From Pyrus communis (Eukaryota > Streptophyta > Magnoliopsida > Rosales > Rosaceae): DNA of 64,000 nt. The notes under the pieces were generated by a model, which was not told the origin of the DNA, ran no database searches, and saw only the letters and a program-made list of their open reading frames with translations. Both the position numbers and the translations under genes were made by a program. Positions 21,823-33,035 of the stretch are shown in pieces (the stretch's first letter is position 1; each line of letters opens with the position of its first letter). The DNA is taken from positions 29,760,935 through 29,824,934 of the forward strand of contig NC_084806.1 of assembly GCF_963583255.1 (NCBI RefSeq). The letters run 5' to 3'.

Positions 21823-21883
21823 GTTATTTCTTTTGACTTCTCAAAAGTAAAGTTGTTCCTTTTTTCTTTCTTTATTGGAAAAG

Positions 21884-23456
21884 CTGATGTACAACTCACT
21901 TTGCCCCTTTAGTCAGAGCTCTCTCTCTCCCCTGCTCGAGCTTTATCTCATCTGTATATTTAGTTGTGTGAGTCTTGTATTGTCCATTATGAAAGAAATA
22001 TATTTCTATAATTTTTCAGCATGGTATCAAAGCCTTGTCCTTCTTAGGCCTGACTATGTTGTTGCCGTGATATTTCACTATTCTCAGCCTTCAACATGGC
22101 AGAAGAAAATTCTGTATAACATGAAGCTGAGAGCACACTTGTCTCACCTTCTACCAATTTTTCTGAGGTTGATATCAACCCAGATCAAAAGGTATTGACT
22201 GGACTTCCAATGTGGACAAACCAAACTCATCATCACGGTCAGTGTGACGGTATGAATTCTTATTTTTCTTGGCCAGTGCACGTCGTAACGGTTGCAAGAA
22301 ATTGAGCTTACAGCCAAGACATGTAGTTGTCTGGTTCCAGAACCGCCGTGATCGGTGGAAGACTAAGCAGCTCAAGCGGGAATACAACCTTCCAAATCTT
22401 CTTATGACACTTTTTTGTCTAAGTACAACTCCATCCTCAAGGAAAATCAGAAGCTCAGGTCCCAGACGTTCTTCACAAATGAGAAGCTTGGAGGCAAAGA
22501 GGAGGCTAATAGCACAAAAGCAGCATCATTTGCAGTGGATGATCACAATGACGAGAAGCGTGGCCCTGGTATCACCCCATTTTCAACTACTCTCAATCTC
22601 TTCCCAGAGTGTTTTCTTTTCTTAATTGGTCGTTCACTAGTAGACGCAAGGAGAAGACTTTTATAAAGCAAATTAGAAGTGTGAAGTCAATTTTTCAGAA
22701 ATGTGCAAGCCCAAAAAGTTGACCATGATCAGACACTTCCTCATGCAGAGACCCCGTGCTAGTCTTGTGCATGAGTGTTGGGTCATTGATTCAGGTGCCA
22801 TTGATCACATTACAAACCAAGATACAAAATTGCATGATTTTCATAAAATTTCATCTCAAGTAATAGTTGCTAGTGGTAGAGGAGTTTCAGTTATGGGTAG
22901 AGGAAAAGTTATATTAATTTCTAACCAAGTTGAGTCCACAGCACTCTATGTCCCTACCTTCCCTTATCAACTTCTATTCATGAGAAAAAATCACCAAAAC
23001 ACTAAACTTCCTTGTAATTTTTTCGTCCTTGTAATGTGATTTTCCAGGATCTAATTACTGGGAAGACAATTGGTGAAGGATTCTTAAAAAATGACCTCTA
23101 CTGTTTGCCAGGGGATTTATCTTTATCAAAGAGTTTTCAAGTTAGTACAAGTTCAAATCCGTCTCAAGAACCACACCTGTGGCATCAACGTCTAGCACAT
23201 CCATCTAATCCCATTTTGTCAAAGTTATTTCTTAGTATGTGTCAAATACCCATCAAGTGTGATACTTGTATGTTTTCCAAATTTTCTAGACTACCATTTA
23301 ATGCTTCATTGTCTAGAGCGAGTAAACCTTTCGAGATTGTTCACTTGGAAATTTGGGGTCCAATTAATAAATCGTTTGATGGCTACAAATATTTTGTTAC
23401 ATTTGTTGATGATTTAACAAGAATCACTTGGTTATTTCTCTTGAAAAATAAAAGTG
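21884..23456 (+). mobile_element. Copia element A, left part
   Basis: The 5' LTR ends at 22,022 (ttttcagca) and is followed at once by the methionine-tRNA primer site tggtatcaaagcc (22,023-22,035). The LTR start is unresolved; a TG at 21,884 is a candidate. The internal region opens with a gag start (MAEENSV, then a stop) near 22,098, is replaced from about 22,270 by homeobox-gene sequence, and resumes with protease (CWVIDSGAIDHIT near 22,780). Next come the pre-integrase block (LWHQRLAHPSN near 23,180; CDTCMFSK) and the integrase start (HLEIWGPINKSFDGYKY to LLKNKS). At 23,456 copia B splits the integrase. The reading sense resumes at 45,657 after one copy of the AAGTG target duplication. Several stops and frameshifts make it a pseudogene. 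Confidence 0.85.
22271..22590 (+). pseudogene. Captured HD-Zip I homeobox fragment within copia A
   Basis: In the first frame (22,271 to about 22,405) the translation contains [20 protein letters not shown] followed by [13 protein letters not shown]. This is the recognition helix of an HD-Zip I homeodomain (WFQNRR at 22,331-22,350) and the start of its leucine zipper. After a frame change near 22,405 the zipper continues as [16 protein letters not shown] and NEKLGGKEE. The pattern is closest to Arabidopsis HB1/HAT5-like proteins as I remember them. The left edge (ttttcttggccag|tgc) could be an intron acceptor, so capture from genomic DNA is possible. Copia gag lies before it and copia protease after it, so the fragment sits inside the element. 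It cannot make a working factor: it lacks helices 1-2 and is frameshifted. Confidence 0.8.
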
Positions 23457-23822
23457 TGTTATAGATAATGCGTGGATGGCCCACATGAATAGTGATTCTT
23501 TTGCCTATAAAATGAATGAGAGGAGAAGGAGGAGAACACACAACAAATGGAAGAAAGAAAGAGGAAGGAAGAAAGAGGGAAAGAAAAGAAGAGAAAGGAG
23601 AGGAAGAAGAGAAAGAAGAAAGATATAGAAGAAAATAACAGTGAGCTGGGCTAGAGATAAGAGAGAAAATAGTGAGATTTATCTTTGTACCCCTATTATT
23701 TCACGTAATGAAAGAAAGTACTACTGTTGCCTCAAGGACGTAGGCACACTTGCCGAACCTTATAAATATTATGTCTCATTTACTTTAAGTTCCACTGCAC
23801 ACATACTGTCGATTTTACAACA
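23457..23822 (+). repeat. 5' LTR of copia B
   Basis: The LTR runs TGTTATAGAT ... TTTTACAACA and is preceded by the AAGTG duplication. It carries a TATAAAATG box at about 23,507 and a long GA-rich stretch. It aligns without gaps to 45,286-45,651. Confidence 0.92.
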
Positions 23823-25392
23823 CATTATTAGCATGAGAAGTTTTCGCGATGTCTAGTTTGCCCAGAATCCAGATCTGAGATAATGGTTCTAAACAACATC
23901 ATTCTCAAGTATTAGCCATATTTTGCCATCATTCTCATCTACCCTACCGCACCAGAAGTGCCCCACCTAATCCAGTGAGAATTGAGTTTTCCCAAACGAC
24001 TTGGCGTCGTCACAAAATTAGGGAAGTCGTACCTAAAAACTGGTTTTCAAAGATCCAGAAGAATCTCATTAGACTTGGAAACTCAGAACGTGTCGTTCTC
24101 GACGGATCTCAAGGACTCATGATAACTCTAACTTTGAGTCTTACATTGCTTGACCCGACGCCCATAACTACCGTCTTTTGATGACGTTGCAACCCCCTGA
24201 AGGAATATAAGTTCTCGTTGCCCCCATGGCCATAGCCTTGCTCAGAGCGCCTCCCTCGATGAAATCAAGGTTGAGAGAGATGGCCTTAAGCCTTGTGCTC
24301 GACCCTGGTAATCCATATGTCGGAGAAAGCTGTTTGCCGGTGAAGCATAGTACACCTAGATTACTTGGGGTGCACCAGATAATGACCAAAGGATTAAAAT
24401 CCCCATTTACATTCCCAAAACCTGCCCAAACAGACCACTCCAAAAGAATAAAAATAAAAGAAAAATGAAATGGGGCCAAAGCTTTTGGAATGGTGCGGTT
24501 TTGGTTGCACCATAAAAAATAAAAAAAAAATTGATAGTGGGAAGTAATGATGGCACCACCACCATGTGAAGAAAAAGGTTTTGGAATGGTGCATTGGCAC
24601 CATGTGAACAGAAGAAAAAAATGATGATGTTCAAAATGGACCCGCTAGTGCACTTCTTTATTAAAAGAGTCTGATACTTTTGTTTTTTTTTTTTTTTTTT
24701 TTTATACAATTATAGTATGAAAGGTGCTGGTTTAAAGCCCTTATCACAAGATCTATTTATTTAAAGCAAAATATTTACAGTGGATGGACTTATTATCCTT
24801 TACTTTAAGCTTTGATATTTATGTGAATGATGCTGAATCAAAGCCCTTGTTACAAGCTTTATTTACTTAAAAGCAATTTATTTATCATGGCTGGAATTAC
24901 TGCCTATTGCTTTAATTTATTTAGTGTATTACATTTTGTTATGATGAGTATTTAAAGGACCTGAAGTTCCTTAATCAGAGCAAAACCTAAAGTTACTTGA
25001 TTCTCATCATATAGATTGAACCCAAAGTTCCTTTATCAAATCAAAACCTGAAGTTTTTGAATCAATTGCGAGAGCAGCAATTCCTCAATTAAATTAAAAT
25101 GACTACCATAAGCGCCTCAGTCCACATACTATTAAATAAGGGCCAGAAGTTCCTTGATTCATGTAAATGAGGACCATAAGTTCCTTAATCCATGTACATA
25201 TTAAGTATGGGAATGAATTCCAAAAACATGAACCTAAAGGTTCTAATGATGTCGATATTGAGAATAAATTTTGAGTACATATGAATAATGTTTTGACCTG
25301 AAGTTCAAAACATGAATAATGTTAAGAACTTGAAGTTCTAACATCTTGTGTGGACATGTGTTATATGTGGTATGAGTTAATTATCGCAATTT
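23823..25392 (+). other. Copia B internal region, left part (no intact gene)
   Basis: The sequence after the LTR begins cattattagcatgag. This resembles the internal primer-site context of some copia lineages, but I cannot name the primer tRNA. No gag or protease frame survives. At 24,470-24,620 a twice-repeated 'ttttggaatggtgc' motif and a long T run (about 24,679-24,703) occur. At 24,960-25,390 there is a diffuse repeat of 'ctgaagttcctt/aaagttc' words. The segment ends at the gypsy C target site CCATC (25,393-25,397). Confidence 0.6.
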
Positions 25393-25397
25393 CCATC

Positions 25398-26360
25398 TGT
25401 TGACCCTAAAAACTACCAAGCCTACGTGACGCACAAGCCGAGTAATTAATAAGCTAACTACGTCCTTAGGTTGTGTGCAAGTTGTGTGCAGAGCGTGCCA
25501 ACTCGTCGACCAAGCTCGGCTGGGGAGTAAAATATGTTGATGTGGCATTGGTGCGTTATCGACTTCTTGATCTTGCAACTGTGGCTGAGGAAGGAACATG
25601 TCTCAGCCTTCGGGTTTTAGAGCTTGAAGACAAGGCTGCTAGTTTTGCGAAGTTTAATATCAAATTTAACTTTCAATGTGCCTAATGTAGTAACCTGGTA
25701 ACACCTTACTTCGTCGAAAAGGTTGATAAGATGACCTCTACCAACAACGACTCAGAAATCCTTGTCGACCGAGACTTGTATAAATAACTAGTCGGTCTCA
25801 AAGAAGTGCTGTTTATCCAAACTGAAGGTGCTCCTCGATCGGCTGCTGTTTATCCAAACTGAAGATGTTTTTGGTTGCCTTCACAGTGCTGTTTATCCAA
25901 ATTGAAGATGTGTTGGCGAAAGAAAAGGGAGAGGGTTAAAAATCTCAGGGTTGTTGAGAAGTTTTTCGTAGGGCAATTTGTGTGTTGAGTTGGAGGGGCT
26001 TTGAATGTACACTCCCTCTTCTATTTATAGTAGCGAAATCCTTTATAGCTGGGCTAGAATCATACTCAGATTAAAACTTCTCAACCTAATATGATTAGGT
26101 TTCAGCCAATCCTATCTCCAAAAGGACTTTGAACCAAGCTAATTAGCAAACCAGATATATCTCTTAAGTCTTAGCATCTTTAGCCTATTAAGACTCCTTA
26201 TTGCACTAGGTCTCGACTACCCCACTCTTATCTAAACCAACCTGTCCTGCAATAGGATTCGACCAATCTTGATTGGACGGCCCATGATAATTCTAAAAGA
26301 AGGCTACTAAGCCGAGAACAACTCTAAGCTCGGCCCAAAACAATATTGTGGGTCCAAACA
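25398..26360 (-). repeat. Left (3') LTR of gypsy C
   Basis: On the plus strand it reads TGTTGACCCTAAAAAC ... GGGTCCAAACA, 963 bp. The partner is 40,336-41,322 and a diverged relative is 33,522-34,800. A TATA box (minus strand) lies near 26,020 and there is a repeated 'ctgtttatccaaa-tgaag' word at 25,810-25,910. Confidence 0.92.
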
Positions 26361-26943
26361 TTGCCTCTTCGCTTTTGAGGTCTTCAACCTACAAGTCTTG
26401 GCTGAACTTCGACCTTGAAGAAGCGAAATTGACCCTTAGCATATTCCTAAAGAACACCAAGAAACCTCGAATCTCCAAACACTCAGGTGCATTTCACGAT
26501 TTCAATCATGTCAAACTTCTTGCCACGTGGCATTTTCTTGGCATGCTCGTCCCTTAATAATGACACATAAGGCGTGCGGATACTGAAAAGTTATTTCACC
26601 ATAAACTTACCATTGCAATTGTGCAGCCTTGATTCGCCAGCTTTTTGGCCTCCTTGAGACGTGCGAGCACTGAAACATCCCTTCACCATAAAACTCGCCA
26701 TCACAAGTAATCATGCATCCTTAATCCACGAGCTTTTTGGCCTCTTCATCTGGATTCTCTAAGTATCCATCATGATTAAAGAATATTGTGGTCGAATCTA
26801 CTCCTTATTCTTTTAAAATAAAACTATCGATCTCCTTGCTAAACACCTATAAATACCCAACCCTCCTTCATTTAGATTTTCACACTTTCAAATCTCTCAA
26901 ATCTCTTGCCATTTGCTCTTAAACCCAGAAAAGAAACCATACT

Positions 26944-29900
26944 TTGAAACCCAGAAAACCTTCATCTTCATCGATGGTTGCCAACATTTTCATCACCAAG
27001 TTCGTTGAGGAATGCGATAAATGCCGAAACATCACTGATCGAAACACTTTCAAAACCATCCGATTCGAGGATGAGCCAAGTGTTTTCCACCAAACCCTCG
27101 ACCCACTTTTCAAGGATGATGTACCAGAAGCCATCACCGAGATGATGAAGACTCACTGCCTAAATCCCTTATTCTAAGGGTATGATTGGTCGAAATGGGA
27201 ATCGGCCAAGCCTCAAGGTGTCTGGCCCTCGACCACTACGGCTTAGGCTGCTTGGGTCACTCGAATAGAGCCATACTTTGGTGACGAATGGAGCCAAACT
27301 TTGGTGACGAGTGGAGATCTCTTAACATTTTTTATGCCATCAAACTCTCAACTATCGAGATGAACTTGGATCGAGAACTCGTGATGGCTGCCTTAAGCTT
27401 CTGGTGCTCGGCCACTAACACGATGGTTTTTCCCCTCGGCCCCCTTGGTCCGACGGTGCTAGACATCACAGCCATACTTGGCACCTCATTCCGACCTCCC
27501 AATCGATACTTCTCTCTCCGGGTATGAATCCGACCTGAACCTGAAGACAATCTTCAAGGAACGTGTCGTTGAAACCCTAATGAAAGGAAACCAAAGGCTG
27601 CCAAAAGAGGACGCACAGAAACTGCACAAGAACTTTTTTAATCACAACATCCTGATCACCCACTTCGCCCGCTTCGAAGGAGAAGATCTTAAAAAGGGAG
27701 AACATGGGGCCTTTTTATTCTACTGGTACAATAAGTACATTTTCTATGCCAAGTCGAATAAGTGCCTGGCCGAGAACATGCTAGTCATGTCCTGGCCCTT
27801 AGTCCGGTCGTCCTTGCTAATCTCACCAGGTGCTTAGTTGAAGCTTCTGTGGGGAAAATCGACCCCCACCAAAATGGCCCGCTCTGGGTTTTCTAGCTCT
27901 AGCTGCAGGTCTATTTCTCAACGCTACGACCAGAAGTCCCAAGCTTCATTTCCTCCAAAGCAATGGGTCTTGAGTTGGCCTCATGCCCCATTCCTACTCA
28001 CTCGGTCGAAGAAATCTTCAAATATTTCTTCGGCCTAGAGGACTTATCAGATGACGAATTCCAAATCTGCTGTCATTGGGCATACCCATCTTCTATTGTC
28101 CTTCTGTTGGAAATGTGCCCTAAAACCAATCATATGATGATACTTTACGGACATTTCACATGTTAAACTAATCTAATTTAATATAAAGGGTAAAGATTAT
28201 TGTTTAAAGCTGTCTCAAATAAATGTTATATGCTTAAACGTTAAGTCCAAGGAATATGTAACTAGGAGAATGTGATATGAAGAAGTTAGATTCATGAGAC
28301 CATTCTCTTTCTTATACATATCCTAAAAGTTCCTGATTATATGATTGCCAATTGGGCATTGACAGTCCGTTAAGATCAGTCTTTGCTATGTCTTCTCTTA
28401 GGGAGGGTGATTGGTCTCGAGTTATTGGAAGACCTAAAGGTGTATAATCACTAAAGGGAGAATTGAAAGTAAGTTTCAATTCATAATCGATTTAAAGAGT
28501 TCTAATCGCCCACTGCCTCGCTAAAAGGAACCTAATGGATCGTACACCGAGTAAGGTAGAGATTGAAGAAACAACGGAGATGAGTAAGGATAATTAAATG
28601 GTTTAATTATTTATGGCTAGGATTAATTAATATGTTAATTAATCAAATGGATATGTTTGTTATAGACCTTGGGTTAGTTTTGGGCCGCAAGGCCCAATGG
28701 GATTTGAATGTCAAGCCCATTAACTCAAGTTGTATGACAACTTGAAAACATAAGGGGCTTGAAAGCCCAATGAACCCTTAAGGCCAACCACATTAAAGGA
28801 TGAAGGGTTTTGGTTCTTTTGTCACTTAATTGAAGGGACTATATTAAGAACTTTATAACATTTCATCATAAGGGTTTCTTTTGGAGAAAAGATGAGAACA
28901 CAAAGCTCTCTTTTCTCTCTAAGAGGCCAGCCACCCTAAAGGAACATAGCTAGCAATCTTCCTTCCTCTAGGTCACCCATCTCTTCCTCAATGCTCACCT
29001 CGGTGTGGAGACTTAAAGGTTTCCTATTTTGGGAACTTGGAGAATCCATTCATCCATCCTTCTCCAAGAAATCCATGGTGCTAAGAAGTAAGGAATGAAG
29101 GCCTTCTCTCATGGGTGATTAGTTGAGTCTTGGTTGACCACAACTACTAGGCCTTGAATTTCATGGGTAAAGTTTTGTTTTTGAGTGCATACAAGCATGA
29201 TTCCGCCTTTTAATTGTTGATTGCATGCATAGATGTTGCTCAAATGAACTAGTTTTCACAAATATTTCCTTCACCTTCCACAATCGGCGTGGGAAGAGGC
29301 CGAGGAAGTGGTCGTCGGAAGTCCTGGGTATAATTCATCATTACTCGTGACATACCTTATGGTTGCGAAGCTCGATAAGGAAGCTGGGAAGTTCATCATC
29401 CCAATTTCTTGGCTCGTTAACTCGGCTATCTCCAGGGGTACCCCATGCCATTCCTTGCTTCTCACTCACTTTTGAGCCGATAGCGCTTCTCTATCTCCTC
29501 ATAGAGAGAATGTGAGATAGCTGAGAAGGAGTTCCAAGAATGGTGCACCAAATTCTGCCTTCGATCGAATACTCCAAAATCCCGATGTGCCAGCACCTTT
29601 GCCAACTGGTGGGATGCCTACACCAAGGATTTCTTCAGTACTTCGGCCGAGGAAATCTTGAAGAAACTTTTGGCGATCGACCCAAAAAGGTTCTCGCTCC
29701 AAAATCCAAAGAAACGGTCCAAGGTATATATCTGCTTCTATTATTTTCCTTTGTTCATTCAAACTCTATTCTGACTTGAGCTTAGTTTTTCCAGGTAGCC
29801 GTACAATGAAATGGGTCGATGTGGTGGCGATGACCGCGGCCAAGAAAAAGCTTGCCCCTCCTCCAAAGAAATGGGTCGATGGGTCAATGCAGCTATTGTG

Positions 29901-31500
29901 CTGACCCCATTGAGCAAACAACCTCGCCACGATGCCAAGATGGATAGCGACGTTCTTCAGCCCAAAAAACATGTCAAGAAATTAGCAAAGAAGGGGGAAT
30001 GGGAGATTCAAGTAATTTCTAGCCAACCCACAGGGGCAACTACTTCTAGTGTCCCTTTCCTTTCTTTTGTCATCCAGGCCTTGACGGGAACACTACAAAA
30101 CCCTTCGACTGAAATTCATCCCACCGCTCAAGTCATGGTCAAACCAATCATTACCCCATTGGTCGAGGGTCCTGCAAATCCAGGGCCAGTTGTTGCTCCT
30201 AAGGTTGGCCCAGTAGTTGCTGTTTTGGAAAATGTGGCCACTATGGTCGAGAAAACCCTCCCACATATCCAAAAAAGAAATCAGTGATCGTCCTAGAAGA
30301 AGTATGATTATTTTCATTGACGATCTTCTCCATTTATTTAAATAGGACCTCCCAACTAACGACCAATTTCCTTTTATGTCTAGGAGGATGAAAGTGAATA
30401 ACCTTCGCTGCCAAGGCAGCCTCGACCGGCCGAAGTGTCAACCTCCCTCGATCGAAGTCTAACCTCCCTCGGTCGAAGTCGGTTGTGGGACTGAAGCAGT
30501 GCCCTTAGTCGAACCGTAGGTAACATCAGAGGCACCGGTTCATCCTCAAGATCAAGATCTTGGCATTCCTCCTCAAGAAGTTACTTCAACTTTTGTAAGG
30601 CTTAACTATTTTCTTTTGTTAATTCCAGGTGCCCAATCGCTTATTTCATCGAAGGTTCTATACGCCGAAGGGCGTTATTTACATCTCTTGGCCACCTCAG
30701 TGGCCATCAAATGTAGATAACCTTCATCAACCGTGTGAATTAAAAGGCCGCCTTAAACACTGGGCTCGGCCATTAAGCTCTCTAGTTCAAGCAACGAACC
30801 AGCAGACATGGCCGAAGTCTCTTATCGGTAAGTCTATCACAACTTCCTTATCTGCCATTCTTTTGGATTCTTCTTTCTTAACAACTCTTCTCTGTGTAAA
30901 GCTCGACACCCTCCTCTCGAGCACTTCTAGGATGGCTGGACCTTCTGCCACCATGGCCGAGCCTTTTGCGACTGCGGCTGAGTCTAACACCTCCATCAAG
31001 TTGCAAGAGCTTCTATCCCTTTCGGCTTCACAAATCCTTCAACGCAAAGGCCTTGACTCTGTAGGAGAGTGCCTGGACGATTTTGTAGCCAACGGATTAC
31101 TGAGCATGTAAAGTGTCGTTCGCTTATCTAATGTCCTAGAGCGAACCTGGCAGTACTTCACTACTTTTGAAAGGGCTCTCCAGGTAGAAGATGACCTTAA
31201 GGCTACAATGGTTGCTCATGAAGCTATTCGGCCAGAGCTTGAGGAAATAAAAGCAAAGAAGACAGGACTAGCCGACCTCAATCGTCGAATCGTCGAACTT
31301 TAACGTCAAAGGTCAGCTGTTGCTTCGGAGCTCGAAAAGGATTTTGAGGCAAATAAGTCTCGACTAACGGACTAAGGTGGTTGGAACAGCAACTGCAGCT
31401 CGATAAAAGAACAAGGTAGGCTAAAGTTACGATGGGCGAAGTAAGGTGGTTGAAACTGAAAACTGCTCTTAAAGCCTTCCTTCCTTCGACCCCTTAGAAC
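26944..31500 (+). pseudogene. Antisense plant mobile domain gene of gypsy C
   Basis: A plus-strand gene lies between integrase and the 3' LTR, opposite to gag-pol. It opens around MVANIFITKFVEECDKC (26,974). The core at 27,288-27,527 includes IKLSTIEMNLDRELVMAALS followed by FWCSATNTMVFPLGPLGPTV, typical of the plant mobile domain ('aminotransferase-like', PF10536 type). It continues through 27,540-28,100, is split by solo LTR D, and resumes at 29,279. The distal part (30,900-31,490) is Glu/Lys/Leu-rich and coiled-coil-like (ELEEIKAKKTGLADLNRRIV). Stops and frameshifts are scattered throughout, so it is not functional here. Plant mobile domain genes are known both as host silencing-related genes and as passengers of gypsy elements; which came first cannot be judged from this copy. 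Confidence 0.75.
28105..29273 (-). mobile_element. Solo LTR D (copia), inside gypsy C
   Basis: It runs TGTTGGAAATGTGCCC ... ATTTCCTTCA, 1,169 bp, and is flanked by CCTTC duplications (28,100-28,104 and 29,274-29,278). Excising it rejoins the mobile-domain frame (SIVLP to QSAWEEAEE). It shares words with the LTR of copia G read on the minus strand (gattgccaattgggcattgac-like near 28,345, and ggatcgtacaccgagtaagg near 28,533), so it belongs to a related copia family. As drawn, the TG start is on the left, so the LTR itself reads left to right (plus) if typed as in copia G; no internal region remains to fix its strand. It is the product of LTR-LTR recombination. Confidence 0.88.
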
Positions 31501-31639
31501 TTTGTCTTTAGTAGTAGGCTGTTGTATTTTTGTAACTTTGCTTGTACGCCCTTTTGCAAAATTAATGAAATGAATTAGTTATTCTTGCATCATCTCCCAA
31601 GTGATTGGATAATATTTCTTTAAGAATTTCCCATTGATT

Positions 31640-32739
31640 GGTAACTTATGAATTAAACTAGTTCAATCCTTAAGATAGTATGCCTCCTTGCCGAGAACTT
31701 TGTGGACGATGAATGGTCCTTCCCAATTCGGGGACCATTTTCTGAATCTAGGATCTTTCATTCCTACTGGGAACACGGTTTGCCATACTAACTCTCATTC
31801 GCCAAAAGTTTTTTGTATAACTCGTCGATTATAGGCTAGTTCGACGATCTTTTTCTACGCCACTAATAAATTATAGGCATTAAGCCAAACTTTCTCCAAG
31901 TCCTCTAACTCTTGCCTCATGGCCTGATTGTATTCGACACTGAACAAACTACTTTTTTCGATTACTTGTTATGAGTTTATGCTTAGCTCAACTGGTAGCA
32001 TCTCGTCGTGCCCATATGTTCCTGTTGTTGATCAGAGTGAAGTTCGATATGCCCATAATGCTTCTTTTAACTTCAAATGCCATATACAAAGTTTTTCTTT
32101 AATCATTTTTTCAAGAATACTGATCAAAACTTTATTACTTGCTTTCGCCTATCCATTTGCCTATGGGTAATACGGCGTAGACTGATTGAGCTGAATTTTT
32201 AAACTTGCCGTGTATTCCTTGAACCTGTCGGATGTAAAGATTGTACTGTTGTCCGTTATGATTGTTTCTGGTACGTCGAATTTGGTCATGATGTTTTCTT
32301 CCACAAAATTACAAACTTCTTTAGACGTTAACTTTGCATATGACTTTGCTTCTACCCATTTGGTGAAGTAGTTTGTCGTAACGAGTATCCATGCATGCTT
32401 TTCTAACCCGAAAGACGGCATAAGTTTGCCAATCACGTCCATGGCCCATCCTTTAAACGACCATGGTTTGGTGACCGAGTGAAGTAATTCGGCCAGGATT
32501 CTCTGTATAGGCCCATGAATTTGACACTGTACACATCCTTGTGCGTACTCAATGCAATCTTTCAATATACTCGGCCAGAAATAACTGTGTTGGTGAAGTA
32601 GCCAATGCGTCTTGTGTCCAGATTGATGAGCTCTACATGTGTCCAGATTGATGAGCTCTACATATTCCTTTTTGTACCTCTGTAATCGTTTGGGTGACCT
32701 TTTACAGGCCAAGGCACAATAACAATAAGCCGTCCTCAC
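31640..32739 (-). pseudogene. Gypsy C integrase
   Basis: This is the C-terminal part of the gypsy polyprotein. The zinc-binding region contains HQHSYFWPSILKDC and CVQCQIHG. The catalytic core has WAMDVIGKLMPS, YFTKWVEAKSYAKL and TIITDNSTIFTS (second acidic residue in TDN). The frame open from 32,739 ends at a stop around 32,161. The remaining C-terminal part (PVGMKDPRFRKWSPNWEGPF near 31,720-31,780) is readable only across stops. A 29-bp segment (gtgtccagattgatgag ...) is duplicated at about 32,617-32,665. Order and sense agree with Tat-like gypsy integrases; it is inactive by truncation. Confidence 0.8.
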
Positions 32740-33035
32740 TCATTCTAGTACATTACGTAATTTATGGCATGTATCCTTATCTTGTGGTCATCTTTGCCAC
32801 TGGGATTATTGAGATATTGCATGATTGACCTTCTCTAGTCATCTGGTAATGTCTCGGCCGCGCAAACATCTGCAGGATCTTCTCATTCCAACAACGAAGG
32901 TAAGGACATGACTCGTGTACAGATCACGTGGTCACGTTAGAGAACTTGTTGATTGACCAGGGCCGGGTGTGGTCGTCGTACTACTGGTATTACCCGGCCT
33001 AGCTCACCCCCCAGGAGTTGGGCTCTGGAGGCTAT

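Noticed and set aside
22271..22590. Possible functional HD-Zip transcription factor gene
   Set aside because: Helices 1-2 of the homeodomain are missing, the frame breaks in the zipper, and both flanks are copia sequence.
24220..24480. Open frames on both strands in the copia B leader, possibly a captured gene
   Set aside because: I could not match them to any family and the region has no splice or retroelement gene motif; left as unassigned.
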